From Pseudolabrys sp. (lineage in GTDB: Bacteria; Pseudomonadota; Alphaproteobacteria; Rhizobiales; Xanthobacteraceae): a stretch of 18,847 bases of DNA. Of this stretch, positions 6,647 through 14,536 are shown piece after piece. Made by a program: the position numbers and the translations under genes. The DNA lies in contig JAHCKF010000028.1 of the NCBI GenBank assembly GCA_026125925.1, forward strand, positions 1 through 18,847, written 5' to 3'. The stretch's first letter is position 1. Each line of letters starts with the position of its first letter. The notes under the pieces are model-generated. The model saw only the letters and a program-made list of their open reading frames with translations. It searched no databases and was not told where the DNA came from.

Positions 6647-8002
6647 ATGACCACTTCGGCCGCCGCCTATTTCGACGCTGCCTATTTCGACTCGTCCCGG
6701 GTCGCCAATCGTCGGCCGACGTCGCGTGGCAAGAGCAGGGCGCTGCGCGGCCTTCTCAATACGTCGGTCCTTGGACTGGGCGCGGTCGCCGCGCTCGGCA
6801 CGGCGGCCATTGCGGTCACGCTCGCGGCCGGCTGGATGGCAAGCGGCGCGGTGCAACCGCGCGTGCAATTGCCGCGCGGACCGGCATCGCTGGCACTGGT
6901 GCCTTATGACGCGGCGTCAAAGGCCGCTGGGCGCACGGTGTCGCCGTCCTGGGAGACGGCTTATATCGATCGCACCAAGCCTCTCATCGCCGAGCCGGTA
7001 CGGCGCGTCGCCGCCGCTCCTAAGCCTGCGGCGCAGGGCGCCAAGGCAGCACCGGTCCCATTGCCGCGACCGTTGCCGGCGCGCCTGGCGCAGGGGCGCG
7101 CCGAACTCGACCGGCCTGCCGCGCCGGTCGTGGCGCAGGCCGAGCCGCGGGCAGTCACCCCGCCGGCGCAGAGCCTGATCCCGCAACCCATCGCCGAGCA
7201 AGTGCCGCGCGTCCTGGCGCTGGCGGTGCCGCCCCCCACGCAGCCGCCGGTGCCGGCCACGAAGCCCGAGCTCAAGACGGACGCCCCAGCCAAGGCCGAG
7301 CTGGTTGCCAAGCCGGAAGCCGCTGCCAAACCGGAAGGCGCCTCGAAGACCGAGAAGATGGCGAAGGTCGAAGTGGCCAGCATCGAGCCGAAGGCTGCGC
7401 CCGCGCCGAAACTGAGCGCGCCGGCCTCGATCCCGGCGGTCACGCCGGATTCGGTGAGCCGCACCGCCGTCTATGACATCACCGGCGGCATCGTGCACAT
7501 GCCGGACGGCTCGAAGCTCGAAGCCCATTCCGGTCTCGGCGAGAAGATGGATGACCCGCGCTATATCAAGGTACGCATGCGCGGGCCCACGCCGCCCAAT
7601 GTCTATGTCCTGACCGAACGCGAAAAGCTGTTCCACGGCGTACGCGCCATCCGCCTCAACCCGGTCCACGAAGAGCGCATGTTCGGGCGGGACGGCATGC
7701 TGGCGCACACCTACATGCTCGGCCCGAATGGCCAGTCCAACGGCTGCGTTTCGTTCAAGGACTACAAGAAATTCCTCACGGCCTTCCTCGACGGCAAGGT
7801 CGACAAGATGGTCGTGGTGCCGGATCTCAAAGGCACGTCGTGGAAAGTCGCCGCCCTGCAGGCCGACGGCGTCAACCCGTCGCCGCGCCGCTTCGCCGGC
7901 GGCTACAGCCGCCCGCGGATATTCCCGGGCGAAAGCGATAGCGGCCCGCGTTACACTTCGGCCCTCGGTTACGCCCCGGAGCGCGGCGCCGGCACCTGGT
8001 AG
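6647..8002 (+). CDS. Membrane-anchored L,D-transpeptidase-like protein (Tlde1/DUF2778 domain)
   Basis: The product is 451 residues. It has a short cytoplasmic N-terminus rich in Arg near the membrane and one membrane helix (about 39-61). A Pro/Ala/Lys-rich low-complexity linker (about 65-265) could span the periplasm to the peptidoglycan. The C-terminal domain (about 270-400) looks like DUF2778/Tlde1, a cysteine L,D-transpeptidase-related fold first studied in type VI effectors. The likely nucleophile is C367 in [15 protein letters not shown], with H354 (AHTYM) as the probable partner. A single-copy chromosomal gene with no type VI neighbours suggests a resident envelope enzyme rather than a toxin (inference). 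The ATG at 6647 was chosen; an in-frame TTG at 6599 would add 16 residues with no hydrophobic or conserved content. A CtrA box lies upstream. Confidence 0.82.
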   Translation: MTTSAAAYFDAAYFDSSRVANRRPTSRGKSRALRGLLNTSVLGLGAVAALGTAAIAVTLAAGWMASGAVQPRVQLPRGPASLALVPYDAASKAAGRTVSPSWETAYIDRTKPLIAEPVRRVAAAPKPAAQGAKAAPVPLPRPLPARLAQGRAELDRPAAPVVAQAEPRAVTPPAQSLIPQPIAEQVPRVLALAVPPPTQPPVPATKPELKTDAPAKAELVAKPEAAAKPEGASKTEKMAKVEVASIEPKAAPAPKLSAPASIPAVTPDSVSRTAVYDITGGIVHMPDGSKLEAHSGLGEKMDDPRYIKVRMRGPTPPNVYVLTEREKLFHGVRAIRLNPVHEERMFGRDGMLAHTYMLGPNGQSNGCVSFKDYKKFLTAFLDGKVDKMVVVPDLKGTSWKVAALQADGVNPSPRRFAGGYSRPRIFPGESDSGPRYTSALGYAPERGAGTW

Positions 8003-8004
8003 GG

Positions 8005-8041
8005 CCGCCAGCGGCGGTGGGGGCTCGCCCGGAAGCCGGGC
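8005..8041 (+). terminator. Paired hairpins after the Tlde1-like gene
   Basis: Two small perfect stems follow the stop within 40 bases: CCGCC / GGCGG at 8005-8017 and GCCCGG / CCGGGC at 8027-8041, each with a 3-base loop. They could act as a terminator before metG, but there is no T-tract. The rest of the gap to metG (8042-8195) shows no other clear feature. Confidence 0.3.
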
Positions 8042-8195
8042 AAAATGGACCTGTCATCGACGCCAGGAGAGGGCGGTGGGCATTGTGGGTGGCCGCGCTG
8101 CCCGGCCAGCCAGCTTGCCCCGTTTGCCGCCGGTTGTTACCTACCCCCTTGACTCGACAAGGCCCCGACCGCCGCTCTCCCGAAAAAGCCAAGCA

Positions 8196-9794
8196 ATGTC
8201 AGACCGTAAGCCCTTCTACATCACCACGGCCATCTCCTACCCGAACGGGGTTCCGCACATCGGCCACGCCTATGAGGCGATCGCGACCGATGCCATCGCC
8301 CGGTTCATGCGGCTCGACGGCTACGACGTCTATTTCCTCACCGGCACCGACGAGCACGGCCAGAAGATGCAGCAGACCGCGGCCAAGCTCGGCCTGACGG
8401 CGCGGCAGTTGCGCGACCAGAACGTGCCCGCGTTCGAGCGCATGGTGAAGATGCTCAATTTGTCGAACGACGACTTCATCCACACCACGGAGGAGCGGCA
8501 CTACCGTTCGTCCGAAGAGATCTGGCGGCGGATGGAGGCCAGGGGCGACATCTACCTCGACAAATATGCCGGCTGGTACTCGGTGCGCGACGAGGCCTAT
8601 TACGCCGAGGACGAGACTCATGTGAACGAGCAGGGCACGCGCCTCGCCACCAAGACCGGCACGCCGGTCGAATGGGTGGAGGAAGAGAGCTACTTCTTCA
8701 AGCTGTCCGCCTACCAGGACAAGCTGCTGAAGCTCTATGCCGACGTGCCGGACTTCGTGCTGCCGAAGGAGCGCCTCAATGAAGTCGCGAGCTTCGTGAA
8801 AGGCGGCCTCAAGGACCTGTCGCTGTCCCGCACGACGTTCGACTGGGGCATTCCGGTGCCGGGTAACCCGAAGCACATCATGTATGTGTGGGTGGACGCG
8901 CTGACCAACTACATCACCGGCGTCGGCTTCCCCAACGAAAACGACCCGAAATTCAAGCGTTACTGGCCGGCCGCGCTGCACGTCATCGGCAAGGACATTG
9001 TGCGCTTCCATGCCGTCTATTGGCCCGCCTTCCTGATGTCGGCCGGCGTCGCGGTGCCCAAGCGCATCTTCAGCCACGGCTTCCTGTTCAACCGCGGTGA
9101 GAAGATGTCGAAGTCGGTCGGCAACGTCGTCGACCCCTTCGCCATGGCGGAAGCCTACGGCGTCGACCAGATGCGCTTCTTCTTCCTGCGCGAGGTGCCG
9201 TTCGGCCAGGACGGCAGCTATAGCCACGAAGCCATCGTCAACCGCATCAATGCCGACCTCGCCAACGATCTCGGGAACCTGGCGCAGCGCTCGCTGTCCA
9301 TGGTCGGCAAGGCCTTCGACGGCAAGCTGCCGGTGCCGGGCGAATTCACGCCGGAGGATCAGACCATCCTCGCGGCGGCCGACGCCATGCTGCCGGCGGC
9401 GCGCGAGCACATGAAGACGCAGCAACTGCATCACATGCTGCACGTCGTGTGGTCGGTGGTGGCCGACGCCAACCGCTATTTCGCCTCCGAGGCGCCCTGG
9501 GCCAAGGCCAAGACCGATCCGGCAAGGCAGGGGACGATCCTCTACGTCACCGCCGAAATCATCCGGCAGGTCGCCATCCTCGCCCAGCCGGTGATGCCGG
9601 TGTCGGCCGGCAAGCTGCTCGACCTGCTCGCCATCCCGGCCGAGGAGCGCAGCTTTACGGCGTCGGAAGGTGGCAAGCGCATCGCGCCCGGCTCGGCTCT
9701 GCCGGCGCCGCAGGGCGTGTTCCCGCGCTACGTCGAGCCGGAGACGGCTGAAGGCGCTGCCAAGCCGCCGAAAGAAGGTAAGAAGGCCAAATAG
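8196..9794 (+). CDS. metG: Methionyl-tRNA synthetase
   Basis: MetRS charges tRNA-Met with methionine in the cytoplasm. The product is 532 residues. The class I signatures are HIGH (residues 21-24, in [11 protein letters not shown]) and KMSKS (303-307). [11 protein letters not shown] at about 48-58 and the WVDALTNY region are also typical. The connective knuckle (about 125-160) contains none of the zinc-binding cysteines of the E. coli enzyme. The C-terminal tRNA-binding extension is also absent, and the protein ends in a Lys-rich tail GKKAK. This is the short, zinc-free form usual in alphaproteobacteria. The ATG at 8196 starts [12 protein letters not shown], the usual N-terminus. A composite palindromic element follows, before tatD. 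Confidence 0.96.
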   Translation: MSDRKPFYITTAISYPNGVPHIGHAYEAIATDAIARFMRLDGYDVYFLTGTDEHGQKMQQTAAKLGLTARQLRDQNVPAFERMVKMLNLSNDDFIHTTEERHYRSSEEIWRRMEARGDIYLDKYAGWYSVRDEAYYAEDETHVNEQGTRLATKTGTPVEWVEEESYFFKLSAYQDKLLKLYADVPDFVLPKERLNEVASFVKGGLKDLSLSRTTFDWGIPVPGNPKHIMYVWVDALTNYITGVGFPNENDPKFKRYWPAALHVIGKDIVRFHAVYWPAFLMSAGVAVPKRIFSHGFLFNRGEKMSKSVGNVVDPFAMAEAYGVDQMRFFFLREVPFGQDGSYSHEAIVNRINADLANDLGNLAQRSLSMVGKAFDGKLPVPGEFTPEDQTILAAADAMLPAAREHMKTQQLHHMLHVVWSVVADANRYFASEAPWAKAKTDPARQGTILYVTAEIIRQVAILAQPVMPVSAGKLLDLLAIPAEERSFTASEGGKRIAPGSALPAPQGVFPRYVEPETAEGAAKPPKEGKKAK

Positions 9795-9813
9795 TGATCC
9801 AATTTCTCCGCTC

Positions 9814-9913
9814 GTCCCCGCGCATAGCCGTTCGAAGAACGGCGTTCTTTCAGAACGCCTATGAGCGGGGACCCAGGCTTTCGCTTATTCTGGATTCCCG
9901 CATCCGCGGGAAT
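9814..9913. repeat. Composite palindromic intergenic element A (metG-tatD)
   Basis: The outer arms GTCCCCGCGCATAG (9814-9827) and CTATGAGCGGGGAC (9859-9872) pair with one mismatch. Inside them are two overlapping hairpins that compete for the same bases: GCCGTTC / GAACGGC (9827-9843) and GGCGTTCT / AGAACGCC (9841-9859). A second unit, ATTCCCGC / GCGGGAAT with a 4-base loop, lies at 9894-9913. The GTCCCCGC...GCGGGGACCCA outline recurs in element B, and the ATTCC...GGAATCCA outline recurs (inverted) in element C. Together these mark a dispersed extragenic palindrome family. The element ends 14 bases before the tatD start codon. Confidence 0.75.
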
Positions 9914-9927
9914 GAGCGGAGTTTGTG

Positions 9928-10740
9928 ATGACCATGCTGGTCGACAGCCATTGCCACCTCGATTTCCCGGAATTCGCGCCTGAACTCGACCAGATCGTCG
10001 AGCGGGCGCGGGCGGCCGGCATCGGACGCATGGTGACGATCTCAACCCGGGTGAAGAAGCTGCCACAAGTGCTTGCGGTCGCTGATAAATACCCCGACAT
10101 TTTTGCCTCGGTCGGCACCCATCCGCACAACGCCCAGGAAGAGCTGGATATCGACGCCGCCGAGCTAGTGCGGTTGTCGCAGCACCCCAAGATCGTCGCC
10201 ATCGGCGAGGCCGGGCTCGACTATCACTACGACAAGTCGCCGCGTGCCGATCAGGCTTGGGGCTTCCGCGAGCACATCAAGGCGGCGCGCGAGACCGGGC
10301 TGCCGCTGGTGATCCATACGCGCGAGGCCGACGCGGATACGGCGGCGATCCTCGAGGAAGAAATCGGGAAGGGTGCCTTCCCGGCCGTTTTGCATTGCTA
10401 CACCGGAGGCCGTGACCTCGCCTTCAAGGCCGTCGAACTCGGCCTCTACGTCGGCTTCACTGGCATCATCACCTTCAAGAACGGCGAAGCGCTGCGCGAC
10501 ATTGCCCGCGACCTGCCCGCGGACCGCATCCTGGTCGAAACCGATGCGCCGTTCCTGGCGCCGATCCCGTATCGCGGCAAGCGCAACGAGCCGTCTTACG
10601 TCGTCAACACCGCCAAGGTGCTGGCCGAGACCCGCGGTGTGTCGGAAGCCGAAATCGCGCGGCAGACCACGGAAAACTTCTTCCGGCTTTTCTCCAAAGT
10701 GCCGCGCGAACTCGCGGGCGATGTCAGGAAGGCCGGATGA
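9928..10740 (+). CDS. tatD: TatD-family metal-dependent deoxyribonuclease/hydrolase
   Basis: TatD proteins are TIM-barrel metallo-hydrolases; the E. coli protein is a 3'-5' DNase acting on damaged DNA. The product is 270 residues. Metal ligands are visible in DSHCHLD (H8, H10), GEAGLDYHY (Glu), VIHTREAD (His), LHCYTG (His) and ETDAPFLAP (Asp), so the active site is complete. The start was chosen as the ATG at 9928 because GGAG (9918-9921) lies six bases upstream. GTG at 9925 and ATG at 9934 are in frame but less well placed. The stop overlaps the start of the next gene (ATGA), so tatD and the metallo-hydrolase are translationally coupled. It lies in the usual alphaproteobacterial order metG-tatD-hydrolase. 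Confidence 0.93.
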   Translation: MTMLVDSHCHLDFPEFAPELDQIVERARAAGIGRMVTISTRVKKLPQVLAVADKYPDIFASVGTHPHNAQEELDIDAAELVRLSQHPKIVAIGEAGLDYHYDKSPRADQAWGFREHIKAARETGLPLVIHTREADADTAAILEEEIGKGAFPAVLHCYTGGRDLAFKAVELGLYVGFTGIITFKNGEALRDIARDLPADRILVETDAPFLAPIPYRGKRNEPSYVVNTAKVLAETRGVSEAEIARQTTENFFRLFSKVPRELAGDVRKAG

Positions 10741-11534
10741 GCCTGCGTTTCACCATTCTGGGCTGCGGCTCGTCCATGGGCGTGCCGCGCGTGGCCTTGG
10801 GCTGGGGCGATTGCGATCCCAACGAACCGAAAAACCGCCGCCGGCGCTGCGCGCTGCTGGTCGAGCGCATTGCCGCGCCGGGCAAGATGACACGCGTTCT
10901 TGTCGATGCCGGGCCGGATATCCGGGAGCAACTGATTGAGGCCAATGCCGACTGGGTCGACGGCGTCCTGATCACCCACGAGCACGCCGACCACACCCAC
11001 GGCCTCGACGACCTGCGGCCGATGTTCGTGGCCCACAAGCGCCGCGTCGACGTCTATATGGGCGAAAGCGCCGCGGCCGACCTGCACTCCCGCTTCGGGT
11101 ACTGCTTTAGGACACCCGCCGGCAGCAATTATCCGCCGATCCTGGCCGAGCACCGGCTGACTCCGGGCTCGCCGGTGACGATCGAGGGGCAGGGAGGCCC
11201 TATCGAGGTTTTGCCGTTCCTGCAGGACCATGGCGACATCGTCTCGCTCGGTTTCCGCTTCGGTGACGTGGCCTACTCGACCGATCTCAAGCGCCTGCCG
11301 CCGGACAGCATCGCGGCGCTCGGCAGCCTCGATGTCTGGATCGTGGACGCGCTGCGCCGGACGCCGCATCCGAGCCACATGAACCTCGACGAAACGCTGC
11401 AATGGATCGCGCGCATCAAGCCGAAGCGCGCCATTCTGACCGACATGCACACCGATCTCGACTACCAGACGCTGCGCCGGACGCTGCCGGATGGCATCGA
11501 GCCGGCCTATGACGGCATGCAGTTCGAGGCGTAG
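10737..11534 (+). CDS. PhnP-like metallo-beta-lactamase-fold hydrolase
   Basis: The product is 265 residues with the metallo-beta-lactamase signature THEHADHTHG (H81, H83, D85, H86), an upstream VDAGPD strand, QDHGD and YSTDL further metal-site segments, and a C-terminal PHPSHMNLDE stretch. The beginning (MSLRFTILGCGSSMGVPR) and the end (YDGMQFEA) resemble PhnP, a cyclic-phosphate phosphodiesterase. There are no other phosphonate genes here, however, and the Cys-rich structural zinc site of E. coli PhnP is only partly represented (C26, C38). The substrate is therefore unknown. It overlaps tatD by four bases (ATGA), which suggests a nucleic-acid or nucleotide-related role (inference). No terminator with a T-tract follows. 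Confidence 0.85.
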   Translation: MSLRFTILGCGSSMGVPRVALGWGDCDPNEPKNRRRRCALLVERIAAPGKMTRVLVDAGPDIREQLIEANADWVDGVLITHEHADHTHGLDDLRPMFVAHKRRVDVYMGESAAADLHSRFGYCFRTPAGSNYPPILAEHRLTPGSPVTIEGQGGPIEVLPFLQDHGDIVSLGFRFGDVAYSTDLKRLPPDSIAALGSLDVWIVDALRRTPHPSHMNLDETLQWIARIKPKRAILTDMHTDLDYQTLRRTLPDGIEPAYDGMQFEA

Positions 11535-11776
11535 TGACGGCACGGAAAGTCGCATGAATTCAATAAAATGCGCGGCAATCCTGATGTATCGCATCGACTT
11601 CTGTTCGATCCGGCCGCACAAATATATTCCATAATATGTCTTATGCGAATCGGGTTTGAGCTGGCGGGGCTGGCGAAGTCTCTGGATAAGCGCGCGGCCT
11701 GCCGCGCCATGGCCGGCCTGCGCCGCTAGGTTCTCGGCTTGCTGCCGATCCCTGACGCCACAGCCCGAGTGAGCCC
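11535..11776. other. 242-base gap with an A+T-rich island before mazG
   Basis: An A+T-rich island at about 11615-11650 contains the small inverted repeat ATATT-CCAT-AATAT. A GC hairpin GCGCGG / CCGCGC lies at 11692-11707. The A+T island is the best candidate for the mazG promoter region, about 130-160 bases upstream of the gene. A 28-codon ATG ORF (11643-11729) has no ribosome binding site and is not called. Confidence 0.35.
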
Positions 11777-12580
11777 GTGAAGCCATCCCGCGACATTGCC
11801 CGTCTGATCGAGATCATGACCGCGTTGCGCACGCCCGTGACCGGCTGCCCATGGGACCTCGAACAGAATTTTTCGACCATCGCGCCTTACACCATCGAGG
11901 AAGCCTACGAGGTTGCCGACGCGATCCAGCGCGGCGATCTCCAGGACCTGCGCGACGAGCTCGGCGACCTGCTGTTGCAGGTCGTGTTTCACGCGCGGAT
12001 GGCACAGGAGCAAGGCGCGTTCGATTTCGGCGGCGTGGTCGAGGCCGTGACTTCCAAGATGATCCGGCGCCATCCGCATGTGTTCGGCGATGCTGGCGGC
12101 CAGGACACTCAGGCCGTGAACGCTCAATGGGAGCGTATCAAGGCCGAGGAGCGGGCCGCCAAGGCCGAGCGTCATCCGCCGAAGCCGCCGAGCGCGCTGG
12201 ACGGGGTGCCGGTCGCCCTGCCCGCATTGACCCGCGCCTTGAAGCTGCAGCAGAAGGCCGGCCGCGTCGGCTTCGACTGGAACGATCCACGTGCCGTGCT
12301 CGCCAAGATCCGCGAGGAAGCCGACGAGATCGAAGCCGAACTCGATCGCGCGCAGAACGAGGATGCGGCGGCCGAGGTTGGCGACCTGCTGTTCGCAGTG
12401 GTCAATCTGGCGCGGCATCTGGAGGCCGATCCGGAGGCTGTCCTGCGCGCCACCAACGCCAAGTTCGAGCGTCGTTTCACGGCCATCGAGGCCGCGCTGG
12501 CGGCGCAAGGCAGGAAACCGCAGGACGCCACGCTCAGTGAGATGGATGCGTTGTGGGATCAGGCGAAGAAGGCGGAGTAA
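11777..12580 (+). CDS. mazG: Nucleoside triphosphate pyrophosphohydrolase MazG
   Basis: MazG hydrolyses (d)NTPs to monophosphates and pyrophosphate, cleaning the nucleotide pool and, in E. coli, lowering ppGpp in starvation. The product is 267 residues with two tandem MazG repeats. The first has GCPWDLEQ (about 23-30), EEAYEV (E41, E42, E45) and DELGDLL (E61, D64), the four acidic ligands for magnesium. The second repeats the pattern with REEADEIEAEL and AEVGDLLFAVVNLARHL. The GTG at 11777 gives the family-typical beginning MKPSRDIARLIEIM. A later ATG at 11816 would cut into the first helix. The gene converges on hflX, with element B between them. The ends of both genes are intact. Confidence 0.93.
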   Translation: MKPSRDIARLIEIMTALRTPVTGCPWDLEQNFSTIAPYTIEEAYEVADAIQRGDLQDLRDELGDLLLQVVFHARMAQEQGAFDFGGVVEAVTSKMIRRHPHVFGDAGGQDTQAVNAQWERIKAEERAAKAERHPPKPPSALDGVPVALPALTRALKLQQKAGRVGFDWNDPRAVLAKIREEADEIEAELDRAQNEDAAAEVGDLLFAVVNLARHLEADPEAVLRATNAKFERRFTAIEAALAAQGRKPQDATLSEMDALWDQAKKAE

Positions 12581-12607
12581 TGACTCAGTCGGGCGGAGAA
12601 CTGACTC

Positions 12608-12693
12608 CGTCGCCCCCGCGAAGGCGGGGGCCCATAACCATCGCGCCATCGAAAGCACACGGCGTATGGGTCCCCGCCTTCGCGGGGACGACG
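12608..12693. repeat. Composite palindromic intergenic element B (mazG-hflX)
   Basis: Two 29-base units, 12608-12636 and 12665-12693, are inverted copies of one another that differ at only two positions. Each folds into an 8-bp hairpin: GCCCCCGC / GCGGGGGC (12612-12631) and GTCCCCGC / GCGGGGAC (12670-12689), with 4-base loops GAAG and CTTC. The two differences are the two partners of one base pair (C-G in one unit, T-A in the other), so pairing is kept. The element fills the space between convergent mazG and hflX and could serve as a terminator for both. Confidence 0.8.
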
Positions 12694-12695
12694 CG

Positions 12696-14048
12696 TTACG
12701 AAAACTTCGCCCGCACCTGCGCGGCCTTGTCGGGCGTGGCGCGGACCGTGACTTCCATGTGGCCGGTCTCGTCGCTGTGCTTCTCCAGCACTTCGGCGTG
12801 GCGATAGAGCCAACTCAGACCCGCGCCGTCGGATGCATCGAGCGACACCGTGAGCGTCTGCCGGCCTTCGCCGAGCCGCGTCTCGATGGCGGCGAGAAGC
12901 CGATCGACGCCCTCGCCGGTCAGCGCCGACACCACGACCGGCGCGTTGTCCGCGCCCTGGCGTGACGCCAGATTGAAGATGCGGTCGCGGCCATCGGCGT
13001 CGAGCGCGTCGATCTTGTTCCAGACTTCGATGATGCGGCGGTCGGTTGCCTCGATGCCGAGTTCGCCGAGCACCTTGGCGACGTCGGCCGATTGCGCGGC
13101 CGTGTCCTCGTGCGACATGTCGCGGACGTGCAGGATGATGTCGGCCTCAATCACCTCCTCCAGCGTGGCGCGGAACGCCGCGACCAGCATGGTCGGCAGG
13201 TCGGAGATGAAGCCGACCGTGTCGGACAGAATGATGCGCGTGCCGTGCGGCAGGTCGATCGCGCGCAAGGTCGGATCGAGCGTGGCGAACAGCATGTCGG
13301 CCGACAACACGCTTGCCGCCGTGACGCGATTGAACAGCGTCGATTTGCCGGCATTGGTGTAACCGACCAGGGCGACGATCGGATACGGCACGCGCTTGCG
13401 GCTGTCGCGGTGCAGTTTGCGCGTGCGCTTGACCTTTTCGAGTTCGGCTTCGATCCGCATGATTTTGTCCGACAGCATCCGGCGGTCGGATTCGATCTGG
13501 GTTTCGCCCGGACCGCCGAGGAAGGCGCCGCCGCCGCGCTGACGTTCCAGATGCGTCCACGAGCGCACCAGCCGGCCCTTCTGATAGGTCAGATGGGCGT
13601 GCTCGACCTGCAACGCGCCCTCTTTGGTGCGCGCGCGCCGGCCGAAGATTTCCAGGATCAGCCCGGTGCGGTCGATGACTTTGGCGTTCCAGGCCTTCTC
13701 CAGGTTCTTCTGCTGCACCGGCGAGATCGGACAATCCATGATGACGACGGACGCCTCATGGCTCTTCACCAGGCCCGCGATTTCATCGACCTTGCCCGAG
13801 CCGACATAGGTTGCCGGTCTGACCGCCTGCAGCGGCACGAGGCCGCCTTCGACGACGTCGAGATCGATGGCGCGGGCAAGGCCCATCGCCTCCTCGAGCC
13901 GCGCCTCCGGCGTGCGCGTGTCGAGGAGATGCGCGGCACCGCGGCCGCCAGGCGTGCGCAACCAGGGCTCGATAACGAGCGCACGGCCGCTGCCCGAGCC
14001 CGACGGGGTCAGGGTGTCCGTGCCTTTGTCGCGTTCGCGTGCTTCCAA
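12696..14048 (-). CDS. hflX: Ribosome-associated GTPase HflX
   Basis: HflX is a translational GTPase that splits or rescues ribosomes, notably in heat stress. The product is 450 residues. The N-terminal HflX domain includes VGSGKVDEI (about 82-90) and the glycine-rich GGGAFLGGPGETQIESDRR (about 172-190). The G domain shows G1 GYTNAGKST (229-237), G3 DTVGF (276-280) and G4 NKID (344-347). The start is TTG at 14048, the base next to the hfq stop codon, with AAAAGG at the end of hfq serving as ribosome binding site. hfq and hflX are therefore read from one mRNA, as in E. coli. The first 20 residues are Ser/Gly-rich and probably disordered. The gene ends against element B. Confidence 0.94.
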   Translation of the reverse strand: MEARERDKGTDTLTPSGSGSGRALVIEPWLRTPGGRGAAHLLDTRTPEARLEEAMGLARAIDLDVVEGGLVPLQAVRPATYVGSGKVDEIAGLVKSHEASVVIMDCPISPVQQKNLEKAWNAKVIDRTGLILEIFGRRARTKEGALQVEHAHLTYQKGRLVRSWTHLERQRGGGAFLGGPGETQIESDRRMLSDKIMRIEAELEKVKRTRKLHRDSRKRVPYPIVALVGYTNAGKSTLFNRVTAASVLSADMLFATLDPTLRAIDLPHGTRIILSDTVGFISDLPTMLVAAFRATLEEVIEADIILHVRDMSHEDTAAQSADVAKVLGELGIEATDRRIIEVWNKIDALDADGRDRIFNLASRQGADNAPVVVSALTGEGVDRLLAAIETRLGEGRQTLTVSLDASDGAGLSWLYRHAEVLEKHSDETGHMEVTVRATPDKAAQVRAKFS

Positions 14049-14309
14049 CTAAGCCTTTTCCGGCGTCAGCGGCTCTTCGCCGCCTTCGAACAACTGGATC
14101 GGATGGCCGGGCATGATGGTCGAGATCGCATGCTTGTAGACGAGCTGCGAATGACCGTCCCGGCGCAACAGGACGCAGAAGTTATCGAACCAGGTCACGA
14201 CGCCTTGCAGTTTGACACCGTTGACCAGAAAGATGGTCAGCGGAATTTTTGCTTTACGGACGTGGTTGAGAAAGGTGTCTTGTAAGTTCTGCGCTCGATC
14301 GGCTGCCAT
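14049..14309 (-). CDS. hfq: RNA chaperone Hfq
   Basis: Hfq is the hexameric Sm-like RNA chaperone that pairs small RNAs with mRNAs. The product is 86 residues from the ATG at 14309 ([15 protein letters not shown]). The Sm1 region includes [13 protein letters not shown] and FDNF, and the Sm2 motif reads YKHAIST (K59, H60). The short acidic tail ends EEPLTPEKA, usual for Rhizobiales. An ATG at 14336 would add nine residues (MRAKKWTTA), which do not belong to the conserved family N-terminus, so I reject it. The gene follows the transaminase on the same strand after a 227-base gap and abuts hflX. Confidence 0.96.
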   Translation of the reverse strand: MAADRAQNLQDTFLNHVRKAKIPLTIFLVNGVKLQGVVTWFDNFCVLLRRDGHSQLVYKHAISTIMPGHPIQLFEGGEEPLTPEKA

Positions 14310-14450
14310 GGCCGTGGTCCATTTTTTAGCTCGCATCTTAACGCGCGAGACAATCGTTGCCCTTTAGTCCTCGACGAATGACTTGGCGCCTATCCCCTTG
14401 AGGCGGCGAAGCCGAGGCCTGGGAAAGGCCATTAGATGGTAACGCGCTGT

Positions 14451-14474
14451 CCGGTGCAAGCGGAACTTGCACGG
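14451..14474. other. Perfect hairpin in the gap upstream of hfq
   Basis: GTGCAAG / CTTGCAC form a 7-bp stem (14454-14472) with loop CGGAA. It is extended by CC/GG with one bulged base and followed on the plus strand by GGTTTTC. That is the shape of an intrinsic terminator for a plus-strand transcript, yet no plus-strand gene precedes it. On the minus strand it would be part of the transaminase-hfq spacer. The rest of the 227-base gap shows no other clear feature. Confidence 0.35.
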
Positions 14475-14536
14475 TTTTCAGACAAGCCACTGAATTAGAT
14501 GCGATTTTCCTCATTCCGGCACTGCCGGCAGGCCCA

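Noticed and set aside
8560..8680. Loss of zinc cysteines in MetRS as an anomaly
   Set aside because: Zinc-free, C-terminally short MetRS is a known normal form in alphaproteobacteria.
11643..11729. 28-codon ATG ORF upstream of mazG
   Set aside because: Too short, no ribosome binding site, no recognisable motif; chance ORF in GC-rich DNA.
14431..14460. Possible hfq promoter on the minus strand (CTTGCA, 18 bases, TCTAAT)
   Set aside because: Weak match to both boxes and its -35 lies inside the hairpin at 14454-14472; not enough to call without a mapped start.
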